Position numbers and translations under genes: made by a program
Shown here: one piece after another, positions 42,647-50,664 of the stretch
How positions within the stretch are numbered: position 1 is the first letter of the stretch
Layout of the letters: every line of letters starts with the position of its first letter
Notes under the pieces: generated by a model
Told to the model about the DNA's origin: nothing
Databases searched by the model: none
Seen by the model: only the letters and a program-made list of their open reading frames with translations
NCBI RefSeq assembly: GCF_034670005.1
Contig: NZ_JAXMOH010000004.1
Location: 62,001-126,000, forward strand
DNA from: Thalassobius sp034670005
Lineage (GTDB): Bacteria; Pseudomonadota; Alphaproteobacteria; Rhodobacterales; Rhodobacteraceae
Reading direction: 5' to 3'
DNA length: 64,000 bases

Positions 42647-42663
42647 TGGCTGGGGTGGTAGGA
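42647..42663 (+). repeat. Right attachment core within tRNA-Gln
   Basis: TGGCTGGGGTGGTAGGA on the plus strand equals the tRNA-Gln 3' terminus, including CCA and part of the T-arm. It is identical to 25136-25152. Confidence 0.92.
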
Positions 42664-42721
42664 TTCGAACCTACGATCTTCAGTACCAAAAACTGTTGCC
42701 TTACCACTTGGCCACACCCCA
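42647..42721 (-). tRNA. tRNA-Gln (UUG)
   Basis: 75 nt including an encoded CCA. Acceptor TGGGGTG pairs with CACCCCA; anticodon TTG sits in the loop TTTTGGT; T-loop TTCGAAT. Identity follows from close resemblance to E. coli tRNA-Gln. Its last 17 nt are the attachment core used by the element, and integration leaves the tRNA intact. Confidence 0.96.
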
Positions 42722-42784
42722 ACTGTGAGGCGCTATTTACGAAACGCTGTCGTCGGGCGCAAGAGCAGAAATGACAATTTTTTG

Positions 42785-44095
42785 CTATTCCGTCGGAGCA
42801 TTTTTCTGCAACAGATCGTTGTCGCTCGTGGTCGCACGTTCTTCTTTGACAATCTGTTCCAGCGCCTGTTCATCGCGTGCTTCGACGTCCAGCGCGGGCG
42901 GGGTTTGCACCGGTTTGGCGACTGGTTTTTCCGCGGACATATCTTGCGTTATCAGCCGGTATGTTGGTTCGGGCATGTTGATACCTGCACCGGTGAAGGT
43001 GGCCATGAGAATACGGATCGCTTCGGATCGGGCAGCAAGAAGCCCTGTCTTGCTCTGGTCGATCCAACCTGCCAGCCGCAAAGTGATCGTGCTGTCACCA
43101 ACCTCGTGAATCCAGACTGACGGGGCGGGGCTGGATACTGAAAACGGCAATCTGGCGAGGGTTTGTTCCGCCAGCCTGAGCGCAAGAGCCAGATCGCTGT
43201 CGGGCGCGACGGACAAGTCGAAAGTATAGCGACGTTCGGCGTTGCGGGTGTAATTGACGATCCGCGATTTGAATACGGTCGAATTAGGGATACGAATATG
43301 GTTGCCGTCCCAGCTCAGCAGGATGGTGGCGCGGCTGGTCAGGCGAATAACCTTGCCTTCGTCACCATTGATCTCGATGGCGTCATTGGGCCGAAAGGGT
43401 TGCCGGATGGACAGCATGACCGAGGCGATGAAGTTTTCCACCGTATCCTTGACCGCGAAACCGATCGCCAGCCCGACGATCCCCGCTGCGCCCAGGATCG
43501 TCGACAGCAATGCCGTGGCCCCAAGGATATCGAGCGCCACGACAAGCCCGGCGATCAGAAATCCCAACCGGATGATCACCCGATAGATGTCGGCGATAAA
43601 ACTGTTGGGGGCCAGCCCGTCCCAGGGTCGTTTCATCCGTCCCAGCAGCAGGCCAAGTGAAAAAACCACTCCGAACGCGACCAGAGCCACCGCCAGAAGA
43701 GGCAGATAGGCCACGAATTGCGCGGTCCGTTTGGTGAAACGGTCCATGGCGGGATTCAGCCGTTCGACGACATCGGTGGTTTCGGTCACCTCGTTCCGGA
43801 TTGCGACAACGCCGTCGACCCGAACGATCAGATTGTTCAGCGCCTCGGCATGAGCCATATCCAGCGTAGTGCCTTTTAAAGTCACGATGCCTGAGGTGAC
43901 GGTGACGGTGATATCGTCATAGCCTTCCAGTTCCGACAGTATATCGCGGATACGAACGGCAATCGCGGCATCGCGGGTGGCGCTGTCTTCGACCGAGATC
44001 GGGCCAGAGGGTTGTTCGCCAGCATTCGGAGCGGCTGACTGGGACCAGGCCGGGGATGTCAGGCAGAGCGCAAAGACGAAGATCAGGAATCGCAT
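42785..44095 (-). CDS. Mechanosensitive channel MscS family with BON domain
   Basis: 436 aa inner-membrane channel that opens when turgor rises. A signal peptide (FLIFVFALCLTSPAW) precedes a periplasmic BON domain (TVTSGIVTLKGTT at about residue 65). Three or so TM helices follow, and the pore helix region GAAGIVGLAIGFAVKDTVENFIASV is the MscS signature. A beta domain (IRIPNSTVFKSRI) and C-terminal domain end it. ATG 44095 gives a normal signal peptide; the longer frame spoils it. RBS is weak. Confidence 0.92.
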   Translation of the reverse strand: MRFLIFVFALCLTSPAWSQSAAPNAGEQPSGPISVEDSATRDAAIAVRIRDILSELEGYDDITVTVTSGIVTLKGTTLDMAHAEALNNLIVRVDGVVAIRNEVTETTDVVERLNPAMDRFTKRTAQFVAYLPLLAVALVAFGVVFSLGLLLGRMKRPWDGLAPNSFIADIYRVIIRLGFLIAGLVVALDILGATALLSTILGAAGIVGLAIGFAVKDTVENFIASVMLSIRQPFRPNDAIEINGDEGKVIRLTSRATILLSWDGNHIRIPNSTVFKSRIVNYTRNAERRYTFDLSVAPDSDLALALRLAEQTLARLPFSVSSPAPSVWIHEVGDSTITLRLAGWIDQSKTGLLAARSEAIRILMATFTGAGINMPEPTYRLITQDMSAEKPVAKPVQTPPALDVEARDEQALEQIVKEERATTSDNDLLQKNAPTE

Positions 44096-44168
44096 GGGGA
44101 AATCTTGGCTGACAAAAACTGAGGTCAGCCTAGACTGCGATTTGGTCATCGCAAGGGAAAACGCCGGT

Positions 44169-44669
44169 TCAGTCCCGGATTTCGTCCGGGTTCACACCCC
44201 AAATCGTATCCTTGGGCGCCCAGCCCCGATAGCCGCCTGCGCGCAGCTTGCACCAGTCTTGGGTGCAGTTTTCCAACTTGGCGATAACGCCGAGTTCGAG
44301 CCGGGCGGTAATCGCGGTATTCGCATCGGGACGAACGTGCAGCGCCAGCATGTCCTTGTCGATGATTACATGACGGACACCGGAGAGCAGCGAATAATGC
44401 ACCCAGCCGCCTGCACCATCACGATCCCGGACCCGCCGCCAGTGGCCGTATTCGGCGGTGATTTCCACCGGCATGTTGCGGCGTTTAAATACCCAGTCGA
44501 TCCGATGGGTCAAGCTGGGACCGCGCCGGACATTCGCCTCGGAGGCTTTTACAGACACGAAACGCGGCAGTGGAAGATTGGTTACCGGCCCGCGCTCTTC
44601 GGCGCGGAGCGGAGAAAACAGACACAGACCACAAAAGATGGCCGCGACGATGCGATTGGTAATTTTCAT
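44169..44669 (-). CDS. Secreted SH3-domain protein
   Basis: 166 aa. A signal peptide (residues 1-23, FCGLCLFSPLRA) is followed by two bacterial SH3-type units: ASEANVRRGPSLTHRIDWVF and, later, ARLELGVIAKLENC with CKLRAGGYRGW. Such proteins bind cell-wall peptides in the periplasm. ATG 44669 has GCAGG upstream. Upstream divergent neighbour is the 2-hydroxyacid dehydrogenase. Confidence 0.85.
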   Translation of the reverse strand: MKITNRIVAAIFCGLCLFSPLRAEERGPVTNLPLPRFVSVKASEANVRRGPSLTHRIDWVFKRRNMPVEITAEYGHWRRVRDRDGAGGWVHYSLLSGVRHVIIDKDMLALHVRPDANTAITARLELGVIAKLENCTQDWCKLRAGGYRGWAPKDTIWGVNPDEIRD

Positions 44670-44779
44670 CAACCTGCTCACTGCTCGTGAAATTTTATTG
44701 CGGGGGTTCTTGTGCCCCGGTTGGTCTTGCTTCACTCTGACACCAAGCCATGCGGTTTGGAAGCAGGAGGAGGCCCAAG

Positions 44780-45766
44780 ATGCCATCTGGACGTCTGAGT
44801 GTTGTTGTAACGCGACGCTTACCCGATGTGGTCGAAACGAGGCTGAAGGAATTGTTCGACGTTCAGCTGCGCGACGACGATACGCCGATGACGCGGGAAG
44901 AACTGGTCGCCGCGCTGCAAGAGGCCGACATACTGGTGCCGACGCTGAACGATCGTCTCGATGCGAGCGTGATCGCTCAGGCCGGGGATAAACTGCGGCT
45001 GATCGCCAATTACGGGGCAGGGGTGGACCATATTGATGTGGCCACGGCCCGTCAGCGCGGCATTCAGGTGACCAACACACCCGGTGTTCTGACCGAAGAT
45101 ACCGCCGACATGACAATGGCGCTGATTCTGGCTGTGACCCGCCGCATCCCCGAAGGGCTGGCCCTGATAGAATCCGGGCAATGGAAGGGCTGGTCGCCCA
45201 CCGCTTTGCTGGGCGGTCGGGTCAGTGGCCGCCGATTGGGCATTCTGGGCATGGGACGGATCGGACAAGCCGTGGCGCGGCGCGCCAATGCCTTTGGTAT
45301 GCAGGTTCATTACCATAATCGCCGCCGCCTGCGCGAGGAAACAGAAGACGCGCTGCAAACCACGTACTGGGAAAGCCTGGATCAGATGGTGGCACGGATG
45401 GACGTCTTGTCGATCAACTGTCCGCATACGCCCTCGACCTTCCACCTTATGAATGCGCGCCGGCTGAAGCTGATGAAGCCGTCGGCAGTGATTGTGAATA
45501 CGTCGCGCGGCGAAGTGATTGATGAAAACGCTTTGACCCGGATGCTGAAGGCTGGCGAACTGGCTGGCGCGGGACTGGATGTTTATGAACATGGGTCCGA
45601 AACCAATGCCGATCTGCGTTCATTGACCAATGTTGTGATGCTGCCTCACATGGGATCGGCCACCGTAGAGGGGCGGGTCGAAATGGGTGAAAAGGTCATT
45701 ATCAATATCAAGACATTCGCCGATGGGCACCGACCGCCCGATCTGGTGTTGCAGACCTTGGATTGA
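44780..45766 (+). CDS. D-2-hydroxyacid dehydrogenase (glyoxylate/hydroxypyruvate reductase-like)
   Basis: 328 aa. NAD(P)-dependent reductase. The Rossmann motif LGILGMGRIGQAVARR is near residue 150; catalytic Arg in NTSRGEVIDE, Glu in DVYEHG, and His in LPHMGSA are visible. Resembles bacterial glyoxylate reductase/D-glycerate dehydrogenase. ATG 44780 follows AGGAGGAGG. The gamma-glutamyltransferase gene starts 3 bp after the stop. Confidence 0.92.
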   Translation: MPSGRLSVVVTRRLPDVVETRLKELFDVQLRDDDTPMTREELVAALQEADILVPTLNDRLDASVIAQAGDKLRLIANYGAGVDHIDVATARQRGIQVTNTPGVLTEDTADMTMALILAVTRRIPEGLALIESGQWKGWSPTALLGGRVSGRRLGILGMGRIGQAVARRANAFGMQVHYHNRRRLREETEDALQTTYWESLDQMVARMDVLSINCPHTPSTFHLMNARRLKLMKPSAVIVNTSRGEVIDENALTRMLKAGELAGAGLDVYEHGSETNADLRSLTNVVMLPHMGSATVEGRVEMGEKVIINIKTFADGHRPPDLVLQTLD

Positions 45767-45769
45767 TCA

Positions 45770-47578
45770 ATGCGGCGGGGCATGCAAAAGGGGCTTCGAT
45801 ATCTGACCTTCGCGGCGCTGACATGCCTGTCTGCGACGGCACATGCCCAACAAGCCGCCGATGCGGTTGCTCCCGAAGCCGGATCGGAAATATCGGCGTT
45901 TTGGCCGAACGCGTCCAAGGACGTGATGGCTGCGCTGCGAACCAAAGCCGCAGGCCAGCCGGTCATCGCACAAGAGTGGATGATCGCTGCGGCTAATCCT
46001 CTTGCCGTGGCAGCCGGAGCGAAGGTTCTGCAAATCGGCGGCACTGCGGCGGATGCGATTGTCGCCGTTCAGGCTGTGCTGGGACTGGTCGAACCGCAAT
46101 CCTCGGGTTTGGGCGGTGGGGCATTCCTGCTCTGGTACGATGCCTCAACCGGAAAGCTGACCACGCTGGATGGCCGTGAAACCGCGCCACTTGCAGTGAC
46201 GCCGCGCCTGTTTCAAACAGACACGGGCGAGCCGCTGAAATTCTTCGATGCAGTCGTCGGTGGACGATCGGTGGGCACACCCGGTACACCTGCCTTATTG
46301 GCAGAAGCGCAGCACAGATGGGGCAATCGACCATGGGACGGCCTGTTTGACGATGCCATCCGGTTGGCAGAAGAAGGGGTCATTGTTTCCCCGCGTCTGG
46401 CATCTCTGGTAGCACGGGATCGCGACAGACTGGCACGATTTGACGATACCGCAGCCTATTTCCTGCCCGGTGGCGCGCCCATTACGGCGGGGCAGATTTT
46501 GCACAACCCGGCCTATGCTGAAACTCTGAAAATAATTTCAGATCAGGGTATTGAGTCGTTTTATTCAGGTGATATTGCGATGGATATCACAACGACGGTC
46601 CAAACGGCGCCGGGCAATGAAGGCAAACTTGCGCCGCTCGATCTGGCGATCTACCACGTGGTCGAACGCGATCCGGTCTGTGTTGCCTATCGCGGTTACG
46701 AAGTTTGCGGCATGGGGCCGCCATCTTCGGGCGGTTTGGCCGTGGGGCAAATCCTTGGCCTGTTGCGTGATTACGATTTGCCGGGGCTGGGAGCAGATAA
46801 TCCGGAAAGCTGGCGGTTGATAGGGGATGCCAGTCGTCTGGCCTTTGCCGATCGGGGCCGCTACGTGGCCGATAGTGATTTTTTGCCGGTACCGGTCGAA
46901 GGCATGCTGGATGAAGCTTATCTAAGCAAACGCAGTATGTTACTATCTGGAGATGATGCATTGCCCGAGGTGGCGCCGGGTGATCCGACCTTCGATCACG
47001 CGCTGAATTGGGCCGATGACGAGGCGATCGAATTCCCCTCGACCTCGCATATCTCGATCGTCGACAGCTATGGCAACGCATTGTCGATGACCACTACGAT
47101 CGAAAACGCCTTTGGGTCTCGTCTGATGGTGCGCGGGTTTCTTCTCAACAACGAATTGACAGATTTTTCGTTCCGCACTCACCGTGATGGCCGCCCCATT
47201 GCCAACGCGGTCGCGCCGGGTAAACGGCCCAGATCTTCGATGGCACCCACGATCGTGCTGAGAGATGGCAAGCCGGTTTTGGTGATTGGATCACCCGGTG
47301 GAAGCCGGATCATCGGCTATGTCGCACAGGCGATCATTGCGCATCTCGATTGGGGTATGAATGTGCAGCAAACGGTTGCAATGGGGCATCTGGTCAATCG
47401 CTTCGGTACATACGATGTGGAAGCGGGGACTGCCGAGTCGTTAGCTGCTTCGCTTGAGCAGAGGGGGTATGATGTCAAATACGGGACGCTGAATTCCGGC
47501 CTTCATGCCATAGCGATCGGCCACATGCTGCAGGGCGGGGCCGATCCCCGGCGCGAAGGGATTGCACTTGGCCGCTAG
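45770..47578 (+). CDS. ggt: Gamma-glutamyltransferase
   Basis: 602 aa periplasmic or secreted enzyme that hydrolyses or transfers the gamma-glutamyl group of glutathione. A signal peptide (to about residue 27, ending AHA) precedes the proenzyme. Autocleavage is predicted before Thr425 (STSHISIVD), producing the catalytic N-terminal threonine of the small subunit. Family motifs include SGLGGGAFLLWYD, GPPSSGG and LLNNELTDFS. Starts 3 bp after the dehydrogenase; its stop overlaps the convergent pirin end by 4 bp. Confidence 0.94.
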   Translation: MRRGMQKGLRYLTFAALTCLSATAHAQQAADAVAPEAGSEISAFWPNASKDVMAALRTKAAGQPVIAQEWMIAAANPLAVAAGAKVLQIGGTAADAIVAVQAVLGLVEPQSSGLGGGAFLLWYDASTGKLTTLDGRETAPLAVTPRLFQTDTGEPLKFFDAVVGGRSVGTPGTPALLAEAQHRWGNRPWDGLFDDAIRLAEEGVIVSPRLASLVARDRDRLARFDDTAAYFLPGGAPITAGQILHNPAYAETLKIISDQGIESFYSGDIAMDITTTVQTAPGNEGKLAPLDLAIYHVVERDPVCVAYRGYEVCGMGPPSSGGLAVGQILGLLRDYDLPGLGADNPESWRLIGDASRLAFADRGRYVADSDFLPVPVEGMLDEAYLSKRSMLLSGDDALPEVAPGDPTFDHALNWADDEAIEFPSTSHISIVDSYGNALSMTTTIENAFGSRLMVRGFLLNNELTDFSFRTHRDGRPIANAVAPGKRPRSSMAPTIVLRDGKPVLVIGSPGGSRIIGYVAQAIIAHLDWGMNVQQTVAMGHLVNRFGTYDVEAGTAESLAASLEQRGYDVKYGTLNSGLHAIAIGHMLQGGADPRREGIALGR

Positions 47579-48492
47579 AACGCGGCCTTGTGCTTGATAA
47601 AGGTGCCGTTGTTCAGGTCTGCGAAAGCCTGCCTTAGCTCCGCGCGTGTATTCATCACGATTGGGCCGTGCCATGCGACGGGTTCCTGAATCGGACGCCC
47701 GGTCATCAGCAGGAAACGGATGCCGTCTTCGCCCGCCTGAACGGTGATTTCGTCTCCCGAACCGAACCGGACCAACGTGCGGTTGCCTGTCATGTCGCGG
47801 ATGTTCAGTTCCTGACCGCCGAACTCTTTTTCCACCCTGATCCCGACCGGATCGCTGGCATCGCGGAACCTGCCCGATCCGGCAAAGACATAGGCCAGAG
47901 CATTCGACCTTGTATCAACCTTCAGCACCTTGCGCTTCCCAGGGGGGACGGACACGTCCAGCAGCATCGGCTCGGCAGCGATGCCGTCGACCGGGCCGCT
48001 GAGACCCCAGAAATTTCCTATGATCACTTTGATCGCGGTGCCATCGTCATCCACCTCGACCGGAATGTCGCCCCGACTAATGTCCTGATACCGTGGCGCC
48101 GTCATTTTCAGACTTGAGGGCAAGTTCGCCCAAAGTTGAAACCCGTGCATCTGCCCTTTGGCGTCGCCGCTGGGCATTTCCTGATGCACAATGCCGGACC
48201 CGGCGGTCATCCATTGCACCCCTCCGGGACGCAAAACGCCCTTGTTGCCCAAGCTGTCGGAATGTTCCACCGACCCTTCTAGCACATAGGTGATGGTTTC
48301 GATGCCGCGATGCGGATGCCACGGGAACCCCTTGGAATACAGCCGAGGATCATCGTTCCGAAAATCATCCATCATCAGGAAGGGATCGGTCAGCGTCGGA
48401 TCGTCAAAGCCGAAAACACGGTGCAGATGAACACCGGCCCCTTCCATTGTCGGTTGGGCCTGGCTGGTTGCAGCAACGGGTCTGAAAGTCAT
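47575..48492 (-). CDS. Pirin family protein
   Basis: 305 aa bicupin. The N-terminal cupin has the metal-binding set HPHRGIETITYVLEG and HSDSLG, with IVHQEMP and GFQLWANLP following. Pirins of this type can be quercetinase-like dioxygenases or redox sensors; the role here is unknown. ATG 48492 has AGGAGGTTCC upstream. Confidence 0.92.
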   Translation of the reverse strand: MTFRPVAATSQAQPTMEGAGVHLHRVFGFDDPTLTDPFLMMDDFRNDDPRLYSKGFPWHPHRGIETITYVLEGSVEHSDSLGNKGVLRPGGVQWMTAGSGIVHQEMPSGDAKGQMHGFQLWANLPSSLKMTAPRYQDISRGDIPVEVDDDGTAIKVIIGNFWGLSGPVDGIAAEPMLLDVSVPPGKRKVLKVDTRSNALAYVFAGSGRFRDASDPVGIRVEKEFGGQELNIRDMTGNRTLVRFGSGDEITVQAGEDGIRFLLMTGRPIQEPVAWHGPIVMNTRAELRQAFADLNNGTFIKHKAAF

Positions 48493-48724
48493 TGGAACCT
48501 CCTGTTCATTGCGCTTAATTTGGGGCAGTTTCCGCAGAATGCAAATTCCAGATGTGCGAACGGGATCTGTGCGGAATTGTTCAGACCTGATAAATTGAGC
48601 GCGCATATGCGCGCACATGATGTCTCAAGAAAATGCCTTCGCCATTTTCTTTCGGGACTGCCTCTGGCAGGAGTATTTACACCAAGAAGAAACTCAAGGT
48701 GCTCTGGTTCTTCTTCTTGGCGGC

Positions 48725-48757
48725 AATACTCCGGGGGTTTGGGGGCAGCGCCCCCAA
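48725..48757. repeat. Palindromic intergenic repeat, copy 1
   Basis: AATACTCCGGGG followed by TTGGGGG-CAGCG-CCCCCAA, a perfect hairpin. The same order occurs at 53250-53297. This gap of 328 bp (48493-48820) between pirin and panB shows no gene of its own. Confidence 0.6.
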
Positions 48758-48820
48758 CTGCTTCGCCCTAAATCGAAGCAAGACCGGTGCGCCCTGGAAG
48801 GCTGCACATTTCAGTCTGAC

Positions 48821-49630
48821 TTACTTGTAAACCTGATCGGGGCCGGGGAATCTGCGGTTTTTGACGTCTTCGGCGTATTCAGACACCGCCTGTTCGATGG
48901 CCGGGCCCAGATTGCAATAGGTCTTGACGAATTTCGGAGTCCATTCGTTCAGTCCCAGCATGTCCTCAAGCACGAGGATCTGACCATCGCAATTGGCAGA
49001 CGCGCCGATACCGATGGTCGGGATCTCGATCTGTTTGGTGATCTTCGCGGCCAGGGGTTCAACCATGCCTTCCAGCACGACGGCGAACGCACCGGCTTCG
49101 GCCACGGCCTTGGCGTCGGCTTCGTGAAGTGGCCATGTGTCTTCATTCCGGCCTTGGGTTTTGAACCCGCCCATAACATGGCTTGATTGCGGGGTGAGGC
49201 CGATATGGGCCATTACCGGGATACCGCGCTCGGTCAGGAACCGGATTGTTTCTCCCATCCGTGCGCCGCCTTCCAGCTTCACCGCGCCGCAGCCGGTTTC
49301 CTTCATGATCCGGGCGGCATTGCGGAACGCCATGGCGGGGCTTTCTTCGTAAGTGCCAAACGGCATGTCCACCACGATCAGGGCCTTCTTTGTGCCGCGT
49401 ACGACCGCCTTGCCATGCATGATCATCAGGTCCAGGGACACCCCGACAGTGCTTTCCATTCCGTGCATGACCATACCAAGACTATCGCCCACCAAGATGA
49501 AATCGGCGTATTTGTCGACGATCGCTGCCGTATGGGCGTGATAGGAGGTCAGTGACACGATCGGGGTGTTGCCCTTGTGCGCGGCGATCTGGGGAACGGT
49601 GTTGCGGCGGATCTTGCTTTGTGCGCTCAT
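48821..49630 (-). CDS. panB: 3-methyl-2-oxobutanoate hydroxymethyltransferase
   Basis: 269 aa. Adds a hydroxymethyl group from methylene-THF to 2-oxoisovalerate, giving ketopantoate for CoA synthesis. Family motifs: ISLTSYHAHTAAIVDKYAD-like start, VGDSLGMVMHG, GYTPQ region GLTPQSSHVMGG, and VGIGAS near the end. ATG overlaps panC stop as ATGA, with panC first in transcription. Confidence 0.96.
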   Translation of the reverse strand: MSAQSKIRRNTVPQIAAHKGNTPIVSLTSYHAHTAAIVDKYADFILVGDSLGMVMHGMESTVGVSLDLMIMHGKAVVRGTKKALIVVDMPFGTYEESPAMAFRNAARIMKETGCGAVKLEGGARMGETIRFLTERGIPVMAHIGLTPQSSHVMGGFKTQGRNEDTWPLHEADAKAVAEAGAFAVVLEGMVEPLAAKITKQIEIPTIGIGASANCDGQILVLEDMLGLNEWTPKFVKTYCNLGPAIEQAVSEYAEDVKNRRFPGPDQVYK

Positions 49631-50475
49631 GGCTGGATAACCCTCTGGTCAATCAAAAGAATGTCGGAAAACTGGACCGAGATCATGATGGCCAGCGGTT
49701 CGTTTATCGGGCCGTGAAGATAGTCCAGCGTGTCGGCGGCTACTGTATCGAGACCGCGTAGACGGGCTCTTGGTTCGGTTGCGATGGTATTGGCGATTAC
49801 ATCGCGGATATCGTCGACGCTCACGCCGGGATCGCCTGCGCGGGCTGCAGCTGCGTCAAGAGACCGGCTCAGCACAACCGCCGCGAGGCGGTCCGCAGGG
49901 GACAGGCGCTGATTGCGCGATGACATGGCGAGCCCATCCGCTTCGCGCATGGTCGGGCCACCGACGATACGGACCGGCATATGCAGGTCGCGCACCATCT
50001 GCCTGATAACCATAAGTTGCTGGTAGTCCTTTTCTCCGAACACAGCGACATCGGGTTGCACGATGTTGAAGAGCCGGTTCACCACCGACGTCACGCCGCG
50101 GAAATGCCCTGGCCGCACCTTGCCATGCAGCATATTGGCCAGCCGGGTCGTTTCGACGATAGTTTCGTCTCCGGGAGGATAAATAACATCGGCCTCGGGC
50201 AGAAACACGATTTCGACGCCCGCCTCGTCCAGCAGCGAAAGATCGCGGTCCTCGTCACGCGGATAAAGGTCGAGATCCGAAGCGTTGCCGAATTGCGTTG
50301 GATTGACGAAGATCGAGGCAACGCAGCTCGTCGCATTGGTCTGCGCCAGCCGAACCAGCGACAGGTGACCGTCATGTAATGCGCCCATGGTTGGCACGAA
50401 ACCGATGCTCTTGCCCCGATTGCGCAAATCCGCAACGGCAGCACGGCAGTCTTCGATGCTGCGACAGATATGCAT
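49627..50475 (-). CDS. panC: Pantothenate synthetase
   Basis: 282 aa. Condenses pantoate and beta-alanine with ATP to pantothenate. Motifs: FVPTMGALHDGHLSL near the N-terminus (HIGH-type site), FVNPTQF, and FGEKDYQQL, then MSSRN. First gene of panC-panB. A 20-bp palindrome lies 24 bp before its start. Confidence 0.96.
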   Translation of the reverse strand: MHICRSIEDCRAAVADLRNRGKSIGFVPTMGALHDGHLSLVRLAQTNATSCVASIFVNPTQFGNASDLDLYPRDEDRDLSLLDEAGVEIVFLPEADVIYPPGDETIVETTRLANMLHGKVRPGHFRGVTSVVNRLFNIVQPDVAVFGEKDYQQLMVIRQMVRDLHMPVRIVGGPTMREADGLAMSSRNQRLSPADRLAAVVLSRSLDAAAARAGDPGVSVDDIRDVIANTIATEPRARLRGLDTVAADTLDYLHGPINEPLAIMISVQFSDILLIDQRVIQP

Positions 50476-50498
50476 GTCTGCAGGCCCTCCCCCTCAAT

Positions 50499-50518
50499 AT
50501 ACCGTATTTTTACGGTAT
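50499..50518. promoter_or_regulatory. 20-bp perfect palindrome upstream of panC
   Basis: ATACCGTA-TTTT-TACGGTAT has perfect 8-bp arms. It lies between panC and the divergent FAD/GcvT gene, close to the panC start codon, where a bound repressor would block transcription. The regulator is unknown. Confidence 0.55.
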
Positions 50519-50664
50519 TCGCTGCGCGGCAGCAAGGGGGAATGTCGGGGTCGTATTGCTGCCATGTGTCGGTTTCACGCGATCATGGGTCGGCTGGTTC
50601 TCGCGTGCAGCGGCGCAATCGGTAAAACTCTCGGAAACACAAGATCCAACGGAGTCGCCCGCAA

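Larger units (their letters stand above)
25136..42663. mobile_element. tRNA-Gln-integrated element with integrase, capsid/terminase operon and cargo
   Basis: 17,528 bp bounded by a 17-bp direct repeat, with a tyrosine recombinase 110 bp inside the left end. The core is one rightward structural operon (27155-38478) with nearly every junction overlapping by 1-14 bp or separated by only a few bases. The right 4 kb carries AT-richer cargo. Repressor, replication, lysis, major tail, tail-tip and fibre genes were looked for and not found. It may be a capsid-encoding satellite or a reduced prophage. Confidence 0.9.

Noticed and set aside
25136..42663. Gene transfer agent cluster of the RcGTA type
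   Set aside because: GTA-like genes are present, but the locus has an integrase, att repeats, a permuted order and lacks most GTA tail genes. GTA clusters have no integrase or att sites.
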